From assembly GCA_945949875.1 (NCBI GenBank), contig CAMFGH010000001.1, positions 41,719 through 105,718 of the forward strand: a stretch of DNA of 64,000 bases, written 5' to 3'. A program made the position numbers and the translations under genes. The notes under the pieces were generated by a model that saw only the letters and a list, made by a program, of their open reading frames with translations, had not been told where the DNA came from and did no database searches. The DNA comes from an uncultured bacterium. GTDB taxonomy: Bacteria; Bacillota; Clostridia; Lachnospirales; Lachnospiraceae. Below, piece by piece: positions 53,920 to 63,782 of the stretch (position 1 is the first letter of the stretch; every line of letters starts with the position of its first letter).

Positions 53920-55008
53920 ATGTCTGCAAAATATATCCGTTTGGCGAATTTACTACGATCTTCTATTTATGAAAACAGTAATGATTCATACAAATTACCT
54001 ACTGAGAAAGAGTTATGCATTCGTTACGGTGTCAGCAGGCAGACTGTTCGAAAAGCCCTTTCTGTTCTTGCAGAAGAAAATCTGATTCAAAAGAAACAGG
54101 GCAGCGGTTCCTATGCCATCGGCTTATCCTCTGATCATACCGGAAACGACATCGCGCTTCTGATTCATTCAGATTCGGAATACGTATATCCTTCCCTTAT
54201 CGCAGATATCCGATCGCGACTGCAGACACAAAACTATACACTTACTGTATACGTAACAGATAACAGTGTTTCGAAAGAACGGGAACTTTTACAGCAACTT
54301 CTAACGGTCCCTCTTCGTGGTCTGATTGCAGAGCCCTGTAAAAGTGCATTCCCGACCCCGAATCGGGATCTGTATCTAAAGCTTCATGAACGGGATGTTT
54401 CGATTCTGTTTCTATATGAAAACTATTCCAACCTTATGGAGTTTCCCAGTGTACAGTGTGATAACTATTCCGGAGCTTATTATCTGGGACAGTATCTGAT
54501 CAATCATCATCACACTCATATTGCCGCCATCTTTCAGAGTGATCGCGGACTTAGTATTGATCAATATTACGGCTTTCTTTCTGCCATATGCGATGCAGAC
54601 CTTCCAATCGATGACGACCTGATCTGCTGGTTTAACGATTCGCAGCTGTCCTTACTTCGGGCCAAAAAAGATACCGGATTTTTGTCGGAATTTATTCATA
54701 AAAAAATGAAATCCTGTACCGCCATACTTTGTGAAAACGATGAGATTGCATACTGGCTTACCAAAGAACTGAAATATGCCGGACAAAGTATTCCGGACGA
54801 TATCAGTGTGGTTTGTTTCCACAATACGTATTTAAACGATCTGAATGATACTCATATTACTTCCGTTGTTATTAGACCTCATGAAATTCCTTTTGCTGTG
54901 GCAGATCAAATCATTCAACTGATCGGAGGACATTCCATCCCTTCCAGGAAAATCGCTTTTCATCTAACAGAAAGAGGCTCTGTAAGAGCCCCTTTAACCT
55001 ATATATAA
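53920..55008 (+). CDS. GntR-type regulator with sugar-binding domain (AraR-like)
   Basis: 362 residues. N-terminal GntR winged helix (KLPTEKELCIRYGVSRQTVR, KKQGSGSYAIG) fused to a LacI-type periplasmic-binding domain (DIALLIHSDSEYVYPSLIAD, AILCENDEIAYWLTKELKYA). AraR of B. subtilis has the same build. Placed back to back with the importer operon, it is its most likely regulator, with the transported sugar or a product as effector. The ATG at 53920 has AAAGGAG; the upstream ATG at 53887 does not. Confidence 0.9.
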   Translation: MSAKYIRLANLLRSSIYENSNDSYKLPTEKELCIRYGVSRQTVRKALSVLAEENLIQKKQGSGSYAIGLSSDHTGNDIALLIHSDSEYVYPSLIADIRSRLQTQNYTLTVYVTDNSVSKERELLQQLLTVPLRGLIAEPCKSAFPTPNRDLYLKLHERDVSILFLYENYSNLMEFPSVQCDNYSGAYYLGQYLINHHHTHIAAIFQSDRGLSIDQYYGFLSAICDADLPIDDDLICWFNDSQLSLLRAKKDTGFLSEFIHKKMKSCTAILCENDEIAYWLTKELKYAGQSIPDDISVVCFHNTYLNDLNDTHITSVVIRPHEIPFAVADQIIQLIGGHSIPSRKIAFHLTERGSVRAPLTYI

Positions 55009-55058
55009 CGATATCATTTTATGGAACCATATGTACTCTATCTGTAAACCAATGGAAA

Positions 55059-56672
55059 CTATTTGGTATTTCTGTATTCTCTCGGCGTACAGCCCTGTGT
55101 TTTTTTGAATACAAAACTGAAATAATGGGAATCTTTATATCCTACAGCTGCTGCGATCTCCCCCGAATGAAGTTCGGTCTGTCGTAGCAGTTTTTTTGCC
55201 TTCTCCATCCTTTTCTGGGTGACATACTCAATAAACGTTTGTCCCATTTCCTGACTGAAAATCCCGCTGAAATAATTTGCACTTACATCAATAGCAGAAG
55301 ATACCGAATTCAAGGACAAGGTTTCCTGACAATAATTTTCTTCAATATACTCCAATGCCCGCCTCAGAATATGTTTGCTCTGGTTTGCGCTTTCATTTTC
55401 CCGGATTTCTATGGCTCCCTGCAAAAGCACTTTCATATAATTCTCAATATCTCCGGCTCCACCGGATAGAGAATCCAGACGCTCCGTTCCAACGCTTTCC
55501 AGAAATTCATCCTGTTTTACTCCCAGGGTCTCAACATAAGCCAGCGTTGTGAATCGAATACTGAGGAACAGATAATCCCGGAACAGCTTGGATTGAAGTG
55601 CTTCTTTTAGTCCAAGCAGGTATCCATTTATAAAATCATCGATTTCTTCCGGTTCACCTTCTGCCAGAAATCCTTTGATGATTTCCGGATCCACCTTTGC
55701 AATATCAAGCTTTGCAATGTTTCCTGAATGGATACCGGAAGATACTTCCACCGCCTCTGATTCTTTTAAAACATGCTCCCCCGGCATAAGGAAACGATAC
55801 GCCAGTAAATGGTTGGCTTTTGCATAGCAGTCCGGCAGCTGACTGAGTCTTTCCACCACATCTCCTGCTGCCACATGCCAGTCTACAAAGAGCTCATAAT
55901 CGGTACATATTCTTTCAATGTTATCCATGCATCGTTCCAGATATCCCTGCATGTCCTGGCTTTCTCCTTTGATCAGGATTCCATATACATTGATACTCCA
56001 GCTAAAAGGCATATACTCCGGGAAGCGAAGAAAATAGCGAAGCAGATCTTCTTCCACTCCTTCTACATGATCCATTTCTTTTACCCAGCTGGATTTTTTC
56101 TTTTCCTGCAGATTCAGCAGTACCAGATTATAACAGGGCCCATCCAAATTAATGGAAAGCTTATTTGCCTCTTCATAAATCTGTTGCACAGAAAGCTGTC
56201 CCTCAAAAACCTTTTCCAGAAAATTTCTGCGTGTATACTGCTCGTATTCCTGCATTTCATTCTGGAATTTCTCTAAATAGTTTTTCTGTTCCTGCTCTGC
56301 TTCTATTTTTTCCCGTATTTCGGAAAGAACTTTTTGGAGGCTGCTTCTGGTAATCGGCTTTAATAGATACTGCTCTACTCCTAAGCGGATTGCCTGCTGG
56401 GCATATTCAAACTCATCATACCCACTGATAATAACGATGCGGATATTAGGAAACTCCTGTGTCACCATGCGGCTGAGAGCCAGTCCATCCATAAATGGCA
56501 TTTTGATATCAGTGATCAGAACATCCGGCTTTAGTTTTCGGATCATGGGCAATGCCATTTCTCCGTCACTGGCTTCTCCTACAAATTCATACCCAAACTG
56601 CTGCCAGGGAATATTATCCCTCAGACCTTCTCTTATAATGCTCTCATCATCTACCAAGAAAACTTTTAACAT
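55059..56672 (-). CDS. YesN-type response regulator with AraC domain (second system)
   Basis: 537 residues. Receiver domain with phospho-Asp in LITDIKMPFMDGLALS and Lys in LLKPIT; a coiled middle part; C-terminal AraC domain (DVSANYFSGIFSQEMGQTF, VGYKDSHYFSFVFKKTQG). It follows the sensor lipoprotein by 16 bases and completes a kinase/binding-protein/regulator operon. A TTG at 56684 is the other possible start; AAAGGA is close to that codon and a little far from the ATG. Confidence 0.9.
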   Translation of the reverse strand: MLKVFLVDDESIIREGLRDNIPWQQFGYEFVGEASDGEMALPMIRKLKPDVLITDIKMPFMDGLALSRMVTQEFPNIRIVIISGYDEFEYAQQAIRLGVEQYLLKPITRSSLQKVLSEIREKIEAEQEQKNYLEKFQNEMQEYEQYTRRNFLEKVFEGQLSVQQIYEEANKLSINLDGPCYNLVLLNLQEKKKSSWVKEMDHVEGVEEDLLRYFLRFPEYMPFSWSINVYGILIKGESQDMQGYLERCMDNIERICTDYELFVDWHVAAGDVVERLSQLPDCYAKANHLLAYRFLMPGEHVLKESEAVEVSSGIHSGNIAKLDIAKVDPEIIKGFLAEGEPEEIDDFINGYLLGLKEALQSKLFRDYLFLSIRFTTLAYVETLGVKQDEFLESVGTERLDSLSGGAGDIENYMKVLLQGAIEIRENESANQSKHILRRALEYIEENYCQETLSLNSVSSAIDVSANYFSGIFSQEMGQTFIEYVTQKRMEKAKKLLRQTELHSGEIAAAVGYKDSHYFSFVFKKTQGCTPREYRNTK

Positions 56673-56688
56673 TCTTATGACCAATCCT

Positions 56689-57720
56689 TTAGTAAGTTCG
56701 TTGTTCTAAAACGTCATCGACGTTATCTATTGTAAATACCTGTTCATCAACATAATATTTCTTTTCCAGGTTTTCTCCATTTTCAATCTTTTGAATAATC
56801 TCAGAGATATATTCGCCCTGCTCCGGATTACATTCAATGTCCACATTGATCTTTCCTTCAGAAACCATTTTCAAGGCATCGTATACCGCATCAAAAGAAA
56901 TGATCACGATATCTCCGTTTACTCCATAGCTAAGTCCCTTTTCATCCAGTGCCTCCATGGCACCAAAGGTCATATCATCATTTTGGGACACAATCACATC
57001 AATGTCATCATACTTTTTCAGCATGGATTCCATGACTTCTTTTCCTTTTGCAACAGTAAAATCACCACTGGTCTGCTCTAAAATATTCCAGTTCTTATGC
57101 TGATCAGCAATAGAATCAAATCCCATGGTGCGTCCAAGCTGGGCGGAAGATCCTGTTGTTCCCTGCAGAACCACAATGTTGATCTCCTCCGAAGCTCTTC
57201 CTTTTTTCCTTAAATACTGCTCCAGCCACCTGCCGGCCTTCTCACCTTCTTCCCGGGTATTACTGCCTACCCAGGTTGCATAAAGAGAATCATCGGATAC
57301 ACTGATCATACGATCGGCCAGAATAACCGGAACACCGGCTTCTTTTGCCTCCTGCAGAACGGTTTCCCATCCATCCTCGGTTACCGGCGAAAATACTATG
57401 TAATCTACTCTCTGGGAAACAAAACTTCGTATTGCTTTAATCTGATTTTCCTGTTTTTGTCTGGCATTACTGAACATCAGAAAATATCCGTTTTCTGTGG
57501 TAAGAGCAGACTGTATGGATACCGAATTTGCAGTTCTCCAGACAGATTCGCTTCCAATCTGGGAATATCCTACCACGATCAGGTCTTCCGTACTATTCTC
57601 AAGCTCATTATCTGCCGGCTTTACATCTCCAAAAAATCCACACCCCACAAGCATAAAAATCGTGAAAGCTATCATCAATACCGTTATTCCTTTTGGAGAA
57701 AAAATGATTCTTTTTTTCAT
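56689..57720 (-). CDS. YtfQ-like sensor lipoprotein, paralogue of the transporter's binding protein
   Basis: 343 residues. Lipobox Cys in IFMLVGCGFF. The mature part lines up along its length with the importer's binding protein: VGYSQIGSESVWRTANS against VGFAQVGHESDWRAANT, SGDFTVAKGKEVMESM against SGDFTQAGGQEVMESY, and IECNPEQGEY against VECNPLQATF. It lacks the Ala/Glu linker. The ATG overlaps the kinase stop by four bases (ATGA), so it is made with the kinase and is likely its ligand-binding partner. Confidence 0.9.
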   Translation of the reverse strand: MKKRIIFSPKGITVLMIAFTIFMLVGCGFFGDVKPADNELENSTEDLIVVGYSQIGSESVWRTANSVSIQSALTTENGYFLMFSNARQKQENQIKAIRSFVSQRVDYIVFSPVTEDGWETVLQEAKEAGVPVILADRMISVSDDSLYATWVGSNTREEGEKAGRWLEQYLRKKGRASEEINIVVLQGTTGSSAQLGRTMGFDSIADQHKNWNILEQTSGDFTVAKGKEVMESMLKKYDDIDVIVSQNDDMTFGAMEALDEKGLSYGVNGDIVIISFDAVYDALKMVSEGKINVDIECNPEQGEYISEIIQKIENGENLEKKYYVDEQVFTIDNVDDVLEQRTY

Positions 57721-59222
57721 ACTTCTTCCCCTTTCTGATTTTCTGCTCCTGCTTCCAGTGTTTTTGTAGGCATCTCCTCTGCCGGAATCCAAATATCAAC
57801 AACCGTTCCTTTATCTTTTTCAGAATTAATTTTCATTCCGTATTCCGGTCCGAAATTCATACGGATACGTTCATTCACATTGGCAAGTCCAAATCCCGCC
57901 TCTGTTTCTTTACATGGTCTGGAAATCTCAGAGCGAAGCTTTTCTAATTCCTCCGGTGTCATACCTACACCATTGTCTTCCACTTTCAAATGAATCTGTT
58001 CTTTCTCCAGAACTCCTGTGACCAGAATTTTTCCTTTTGCACGTTTGTATTTGATCCCATGGTAAAGCGCATTCTCCACCAGTGGCTGCAACGTCAATTT
58101 TAATATTTTATAATGATATATGGAAGGATCGATCTGTATATCATATTCCAGAATATCCCGATAACGTACCTGTTGTATTTTTAGATAGCTCTGAATATGC
58201 ATTTCCTCTTCTCGTATGGAAATGTATTCTTTTCCTTTACTGAGAACCAGACGGAAAAATTCAGACAGGGAAACAACTACATCAACTGCCTTGTCCGGAT
58301 CATTTCCTTCAATCAGCCAGACAATGGTATCCAGTGTATTGTATAAAAAATGAGGGTTGATCTGTTCCTGCAGCAGACGAAGTTCCGCGTATCTCATCTT
58401 TCTTTCATCTTCTTTGATCTGATCTACCATGACCTCCAGTTTCCCAGACATATCATTGATACTGGTTGCGAGACTGCTCAGCTCGTCTGTTGTATGTACC
58501 TGGGTCTGAGCGGAAAAATCTCCCCTGGATATTTTTTTCGTTACCTGCACCAGTTCACGTATCGGTCTGGTGATACTGAAAAGAATTTTTGACGTGGCAA
58601 AAATCACTGCAGTCATAATGGCAACCAACAGAATCACAATAATCCCAATAAAGGAATACACTTCTTTATTCAGTTGTATCTTCAGATTTTCAATACTTTG
58701 TGCCTGATAATAGATATAATACTGAATGTCATCCTGAATCAGTTCGGTCAAAATGTAGATGTTATTATCTAACATCTCCATATTTTCATCATATTGTCCA
58801 CCTTCATCCAGATTCTGGCGCATGTCATCCACACGATCTTCCAGGGTATCCAGATTCCTCAGAAAACTCTGAAGCCATAACCTACTGTCGCTGTCTGTGG
58901 TAATCTGGTACAGATTCTGATACTCTTTCCGTGCCTCATCAATCAATTCATAGGGATTGCGAAGCGTGGAATCCTCATCGATCTTATCAAATGTAGTGTA
59001 ACCCACTGCCAGCTTATACAGACTTTCATCCATTTCTTCTTTGAAAGCCAGATTGTAATTATTGGCAATAGTCATCGTGTTTACAATTTTATCATATGCC
59101 TTACTGTAGTTGAGCAACGCGAATACAATATAGATGGTAATACACAGAAGTGGAACAATGGAAACTGCAACCAGTGTAATTAATTTACTTCGTAACGGAT
59201 AACGTATTTTTTCTTCTACCAT
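57717..59222 (-). CDS. YesM/LytS-type sensor histidine kinase (second system)
   Basis: 501 residues. Two membrane helices (about 13-36 and 187-210) flank a helical outside domain of ~150 residues; then HAMP, a His_kinase domain with phospho-acceptor His in QINPHFLYNTLDTI, and ATPase motifs LVENALYHGI, DNGVGM and GFGLANV. It is built like the kinase at 32644-34131. First gene of its operon; GAGAGGG precedes the ATG. Confidence 0.93.
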   Translation of the reverse strand: MVEEKIRYPLRSKLITLVAVSIVPLLCITIYIVFALLNYSKAYDKIVNTMTIANNYNLAFKEEMDESLYKLAVGYTTFDKIDEDSTLRNPYELIDEARKEYQNLYQITTDSDSRLWLQSFLRNLDTLEDRVDDMRQNLDEGGQYDENMEMLDNNIYILTELIQDDIQYYIYYQAQSIENLKIQLNKEVYSFIGIIVILLVAIMTAVIFATSKILFSITRPIRELVQVTKKISRGDFSAQTQVHTTDELSSLATSINDMSGKLEVMVDQIKEDERKMRYAELRLLQEQINPHFLYNTLDTIVWLIEGNDPDKAVDVVVSLSEFFRLVLSKGKEYISIREEEMHIQSYLKIQQVRYRDILEYDIQIDPSIYHYKILKLTLQPLVENALYHGIKYKRAKGKILVTGVLEKEQIHLKVEDNGVGMTPEELEKLRSEISRPCKETEAGFGLANVNERIRMNFGPEYGMKINSEKDKGTVVDIWIPAEEMPTKTLEAGAENQKGEEV

Positions 59223-59416
59223 ATTTTAGACCCTCTCATCCCATTTTAACGGATAAAATTCTTTTCGGCAACGTCCGTATACCACTTCAATTTACATTTC
59301 CCTCTGATTCCCTTTGTGATAAACTATAATCAGTACAAAGAAAATCAGCAGTGCTAAGCACTATTATTTTCCGTACTCATGGTTATGATTCATTTGAGAG
59401 ATATGGGGTACAACAC

Positions 59417-60001
59417 ATGGCACGTAAAGATTCACGAAATACCAAAGGACGTATTGTTGATGCAGCCTGGGAACTGTTTTATGAACAGGGATATGAACAA
59501 ACTACAATCGATGAAATAGTAGAGCGCTCTGAAACCTCAAAGGGTTCCTTTTATCACTACTTTGACGGAAAGGATGCCCTGCTTTCTTCTTTGTCCTATT
59601 TATTCGATAAAAAATATGAAGAACTGAAAGACATCATAGACCCTGAAATGAACAGCTATGAAAAGCTTTTATATTTGAATCATGAGCTTTTCTTAATGAT
59701 TGAAAACCGTGTCAGTCTGGATCTCCTTGCAAGACTTTTTTCTACCCAGTTAACCACAGTTGGTGAAAAACATCTTTTAGACCATAACCGCACGTATTTT
59801 CGAATCCTCAGACAGTATATTATCGAAGGCCAGAAACGCGGACAGCTCCGCAGTGATTTTTCTGTAAATGAGATCATGAAAGCTTACGCCATGTATGAAC
59901 GGGCCATTCTTTATGACTGGTGTTTGTGTAATGGCGAGTATTCTCTTTATCAATATTCCGATAAAATGTTACCCATGTTTTTGGATAATTTCAAAGCATA
60001 A
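59417..60001 (+). CDS. TetR-family transcriptional regulator
   Basis: 194 residues. N-terminal helix-turn-helix (RIVDAAWELFYEQGYEQTTI, EIVERSETSKGSFYHYFDGK) and an all-helical ligand domain (about 60-190) with no known subgroup marks. The ATG at 59417 matches the family N-terminus and has GGGG nine bases upstream. TATAAT at 59325-59330 is a likely -10 box. No operator or target is clear; the downstream genes are on the other strand. Confidence 0.88.
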   Translation: MARKDSRNTKGRIVDAAWELFYEQGYEQTTIDEIVERSETSKGSFYHYFDGKDALLSSLSYLFDKKYEELKDIIDPEMNSYEKLLYLNHELFLMIENRVSLDLLARLFSTQLTTVGEKHLLDHNRTYFRILRQYIIEGQKRGQLRSDFSVNEIMKAYAMYERAILYDWCLCNGEYSLYQYSDKMLPMFLDNFKA

Positions 60002-60004
60002 AAC

Positions 60005-60042
60005 AGGATGCTTCATAAACCTCTTATGAAGCATCCTATTTC
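60005..60042. terminator. Two-way terminator, TetR / chemoreceptor
   Basis: AGGATGCTTCATAA (60005-60018) pairs perfectly with TTATGAAGCATCCT (60024-60037) with a five-base loop; T-rich stretches follow on both strands. It ends both converging genes. Confidence 0.85.
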
Positions 60043-60052
60043 TATAGAATAA

Positions 60053-61774
60053 TTAATAGTTTTTGAATCGTCCCACATAGGTTTCCAGCGTCCTTACTTC
60101 TCCGGATACCAGTTCCAATGCGTTCATAATATCTTTCATATGGCCTGCCAGTTCTACTGTATTGCCTGCCACATCAGAAATGCCGATAGCACTGTCCTGA
60201 ATCGTCTGGGAGATGCTTTCGTTATCTGCTACCAGACCTTCCATAATCTCTTTTACAGTGGTTGTTGCTTCCATAATCTCTTCCATAATGGAATTAAATG
60301 TCTGGGAATCCTTCGCATACTGTAGACCGGTCTGTTCCTGATTGTCATAATCCGGCATAACTCTGGTATGTATAAAATCTTCCAATCCTTTGACATTCGC
60401 AATCAGACTCTCAACACTTCCAACCACTCCGTTTGTAATATTCTGGATGTTTTCTGCTGTCTCTCTGGAATGTTCTGCCAGGGAACGGATCTCCTCTGCG
60501 ACTACTGCAAACCCTCTTCCTGCATCACCGGCTCTGGCCGCCTCGATGGAGGCATTCAGTGCAAGCAGTTCTGTCTGATCTGTAATATCCATAATATCGG
60601 TTGCCAGACTTCTGATATTCTCAATCTGCTTACTGTCTTCAATAGACTGTTCCAGCTCACTATCGATTTTTTCCATGATTTCACCGGCACTGTTTTTACT
60701 GATACGGGATTCTTCCTGCAGTTTTTCGGCACGTCCCCTGCTTTCATTAGCATACTTCGTACCATAGGAAATCTTTTCTGAAACATCATCCACAGCCTGC
60801 TGCGCACTTTGCATATGTTCTATCTCTGTGGTAATGGTTGCACTGATTTCTTCCATTCCGGCAGATAACTCCTGCATGATAGCAGATGTACTTTCTGCAC
60901 CGTCATTTGCTTTTTCCACATTTCCTGAAACCTGATTCTGATGCCCTGCGATTCCATTGCTTGTCTGAATCAGACCACCCATCATATCCTGTAAAAGATT
61001 AATAAATTCATTGATTCCGCTTGCCAGCTTTGAAATTTCATCTTTCGTTGTAATCGGAACCCGTTTTGTAAGATCTCCTTCTTCCTTATGTAGGTCATCT
61101 ATGATTTCATCCAGGGATTTGATTACCTTATTAATAGGACGAACAATGCCAACTCTGGAAATGATCACTGCACTCACAGCCGCCAGTAATAATAACGCTG
61201 CAGCGAAGATTACTGTTAACTGCGTCTGATAATCTGTTTCCTCCAGTCTTACATTTCCTTCTTCAAAAGCAGCTTCTGAATACTCCAGCAATATTGAAAT
61301 ATAATGTGTAATATTTTTGCTTACTGTACCAAGCTGATTTACAATATAAATATTGGCAGTCTCTTTATCACCGGTTGCGCTGACTTCAATAACCTGGTCG
61401 ACCACTTCGCAAAATTTGTTTATGTCGGATTCCAACTTGGAAAAATCCGCCATTTCATTTTCGTCTGTTATGGATTCTTTGTATTCCGAAATCATCGAAG
61501 TGAGACTTTCTTCATCTGCCTTTATCTGCTCAGCATACTTATCCATGGTAGAGGTTAACTGGGTTCCTACATGATCATACATTAACCGATATATTTCCAG
61601 ATAGGTTTCATTGATCTGATGTAATGTGTTATTTCCCTTTACTTCAACATTGATCAGCGTTTTGCTTTCATTCGAAATCATACTGATACTGTTTTTTAAT
61701 ATAAATAAAGAACCAAAGGAAATAACTACTAAAACTATAATAACAAGACTAAACTTATACGATATTTTTTTCAT
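60053..61774 (-). CDS. Methyl-accepting chemotaxis protein with 4-helix-bundle sensor
   Basis: 573 residues with classic layout: membrane helix (about 9-30), an outside four-helix-bundle domain of ~150 residues, second helix (about 188-209), HAMP, and a full signalling domain with the tip [20 protein letters not shown]. Ligand unknown. GGAGGG precedes the ATG. Transcribed alone. Confidence 0.93.
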   Translation of the reverse strand: MKKISYKFSLVIIVLVVISFGSLFILKNSISMISNESKTLINVEVKGNNTLHQINETYLEIYRLMYDHVGTQLTSTMDKYAEQIKADEESLTSMISEYKESITDENEMADFSKLESDINKFCEVVDQVIEVSATGDKETANIYIVNQLGTVSKNITHYISILLEYSEAAFEEGNVRLEETDYQTQLTVIFAAALLLLAAVSAVIISRVGIVRPINKVIKSLDEIIDDLHKEEGDLTKRVPITTKDEISKLASGINEFINLLQDMMGGLIQTSNGIAGHQNQVSGNVEKANDGAESTSAIMQELSAGMEEISATITTEIEHMQSAQQAVDDVSEKISYGTKYANESRGRAEKLQEESRISKNSAGEIMEKIDSELEQSIEDSKQIENIRSLATDIMDITDQTELLALNASIEAARAGDAGRGFAVVAEEIRSLAEHSRETAENIQNITNGVVGSVESLIANVKGLEDFIHTRVMPDYDNQEQTGLQYAKDSQTFNSIMEEIMEATTTVKEIMEGLVADNESISQTIQDSAIGISDVAGNTVELAGHMKDIMNALELVSGEVRTLETYVGRFKNY

Positions 61775-61847
61775 CTCTTATCCCTCCATCTCCATCAAGT
61801 ACAATAAAAACATATACCGTACCATTAATCCTTCTCTATTACCAACT

Positions 61848-61877
61848 ATTCTACCATACTTTATATGAAAATGTCGA
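61848..61877 (-). promoter_or_regulatory. Likely promoter of the 60053-61774 chemoreceptor
   Basis: On the minus strand TCGACA (61877-61872) and TAGAAT (61853-61848) are 18 bases apart, about 75 bases before the start codon. No flagellar-type (sigma-D) box was recognised. Confidence 0.4.
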
Positions 61878-62103
61878 TTTCAGAAATTTGTTTTTTCTTT
61901 TGTTCTTATTTCATTCCATATCATTTTCCTTTAATTATCCTGAAATTTTTACTTTCATATAAAAATCGTATAGACTCTATTCTATACTTTAGTTCATATT
62001 CTCGTCCACACTTCTATGTGCTAAACTGATGAATCAAGGTTAAAATTCTTTTTAACTTCTAGATAAAACGCCCCTAAAACGGGCAGGGAGGAAAAATTAC
62101 ATT
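61878..62103. other. Divergent non-coding region before the symporter gene
   Basis: Part of a 329-base gap. AT-rich; GCCC CTAAAAC GGGC (about 62070-62085) forms a short hairpin just ahead of the symporter ribosome site GGGAGG. No further gene or known RNA class seen. Confidence 0.4.
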
Positions 62104-63624
62104 ATGTTAAGTCAAAGTTGTATTATTATTGCAATTGTTCTTTATCTTTGTCTGATGCTGCTGATCGGTATCTCATTCTCAAAAAAGAACAATAACACAG
62201 ATGATTTCTATTTAGGTGGTCGTAAACTTGGACCCTTGGTTACTGCCATGAGTGCAGAAGCTTCTGATATGAGTAGCTGGCTGCTACTTGGTCTGCCGGG
62301 CGTTGCTTATCTGACAGGTATTTGTGATGCTGCATGGACCGCAATTGGTCTGGCCATCGGTACCTATCTGAACTGGTTATTTGTATCCAAAAGAATTCGT
62401 CTCTATTCTCAGAAAATCGGTGCTATTACCATTCCGGATTTCTTTGCAAAAAGATATGGAGATAAGAAAAATATTCTGACTACTTTAGCCGCTATTGTTA
62501 TCATTGTATTCTTCATTCCATATACTGCATCCGGCTTCTCAGCCTGTGGTAAATTATTCAGTACCTTATTTGGCATGGACTATATGGCTGCCATGATAGT
62601 ATCCGCTGCCATTATTGTTACCTACTGTGCCTTTGGTGGATTTCTTGCTGCCAGCACAACAGACCTGATTCAGAGTATCGTTATGACGATTGCTCTTTTC
62701 GTGGTTATTATCTTTGGTACCAGCCAGGCCGGCGGTGCTGCTGCTGTTCTGGAAAATGCAAAAGCTCTTCCGGGATATTTAAGTCTGACCGCTACCCATA
62801 ATGCCGCTTCCGGAACTGCTTCTTCCTATGGCTTTTTAACAATCTGCTCCACCATGGCATGGGGACTTGGTTACTTCGGTATGCCTCACATTCTTCTGAG
62901 ATTTATGGCAATCGAAGATGAGAAAAAATTAAAACTTTCCCGTAGAGTCGCTACGGTATGGGTAGTCATCTCCATGGCCGTTGCCATCTTAATCGGTATT
63001 GTTGGTTACAGTGTATCCCAGGCCGGTAATATTCCTGCTTTAGAAGATGCTGAAACAGTTATCATCGAAATTGCAAGACTGCTTAGTACCTATGGTGTTG
63101 TTCCTGCACTGATTGCCGGTGTGATCATGGCCGGTATCATGGCAGCCACCATGTCTACAGCGGATTCACAGCTTCTTACAGCAGCTTCCGGTATTTCACA
63201 GAATATCCTTCAGGATTTCTTTGGTATCAAATTAAGTGAAAAAACTGCTATGGCAATTGCCCGCGGAACCGTTGTTGTGATTGCTCTCATTGCTATCTTT
63301 ATTGCAAGAGATCCGAACAGCTCTGTATTTCAGATTGTATCCTTTGCATGGGCAGGCTTTGGTGCTGCATTTGGTCCTATCATTCTTCTTGCTCTGTTCT
63401 GGAAACGCTCCAATAAGTGGGGTGCTCTTGCAGGCATGATTTCCGGTGGTGCCATGGTATTCATCTGGAAATATGGTATTGCAAAACTTGGTGGTGCGTT
63501 CGCAATCTATGAATTACTTCCGGCTTTCATCATCGCTATTATCGTGAATGTGGTTGTAAGCTTACTTACACCGGCACCGGAAAAAGAAATCCTGGATACC
63601 TTCAGCGAGATTTCTACTAAATAA
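62104..63624 (+). CDS. putP: Sodium:proline-type symporter (SSS family)
   Basis: 506 residues, about 13 membrane helices. PutP-type features: DDFYLGGRKLGPLVTAMSAE, ASDMSSWLLLGLPG, the family signature around GFGAAFGPIILLALFWKRSN, and MSTADSQLLTAASG for sodium binding. It probably takes up proline with Na+, though other SSS members carry related solutes. GGGAGG is 13 bases before the ATG. It stands alone, with a terminator after it. Confidence 0.9.
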   Translation: MLSQSCIIIAIVLYLCLMLLIGISFSKKNNNTDDFYLGGRKLGPLVTAMSAEASDMSSWLLLGLPGVAYLTGICDAAWTAIGLAIGTYLNWLFVSKRIRLYSQKIGAITIPDFFAKRYGDKKNILTTLAAIVIIVFFIPYTASGFSACGKLFSTLFGMDYMAAMIVSAAIIVTYCAFGGFLAASTTDLIQSIVMTIALFVVIIFGTSQAGGAAAVLENAKALPGYLSLTATHNAASGTASSYGFLTICSTMAWGLGYFGMPHILLRFMAIEDEKKLKLSRRVATVWVVISMAVAILIGIVGYSVSQAGNIPALEDAETVIIEIARLLSTYGVVPALIAGVIMAGIMAATMSTADSQLLTAASGISQNILQDFFGIKLSEKTAMAIARGTVVVIALIAIFIARDPNSSVFQIVSFAWAGFGAAFGPIILLALFWKRSNKWGALAGMISGGAMVFIWKYGIAKLGGAFAIYELLPAFIIAIIVNVVVSLLTPAPEKEILDTFSEISTK

Positions 63625-63663
63625 ATAGATACAGATACTAAAATATTAATTTAAAATGCACAT

Positions 63664-63710
63664 AAAAGGCTGCCGCCTCACAAATCATTACTCGTGAAGC
63701 GGCAGCTTTT
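63664..63710. terminator. Terminator after the symporter
   Basis: GCTGCCGC and GCGGCAGC, extended inward by TCAC/GTGA, form the stem; TTTT follows on the plus strand. The GGCTGCCGC core resembles the one at 35364-35391. It also faces the convergent chemoreceptor fragment. Confidence 0.8.
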
Positions 63711-63782
63711 AATTGCTTTCAAATCGCTTATTTAATTGCTTTTTATTACTTTTCAGATCGATTTTTAGATTTAAGTTTTATA

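Noticed and set aside
56161..56360. Possible further genes opposite the second YesN regulator (for example 55809-56276)
   Set aside because: Antisense frames without ribosome sites or domains.
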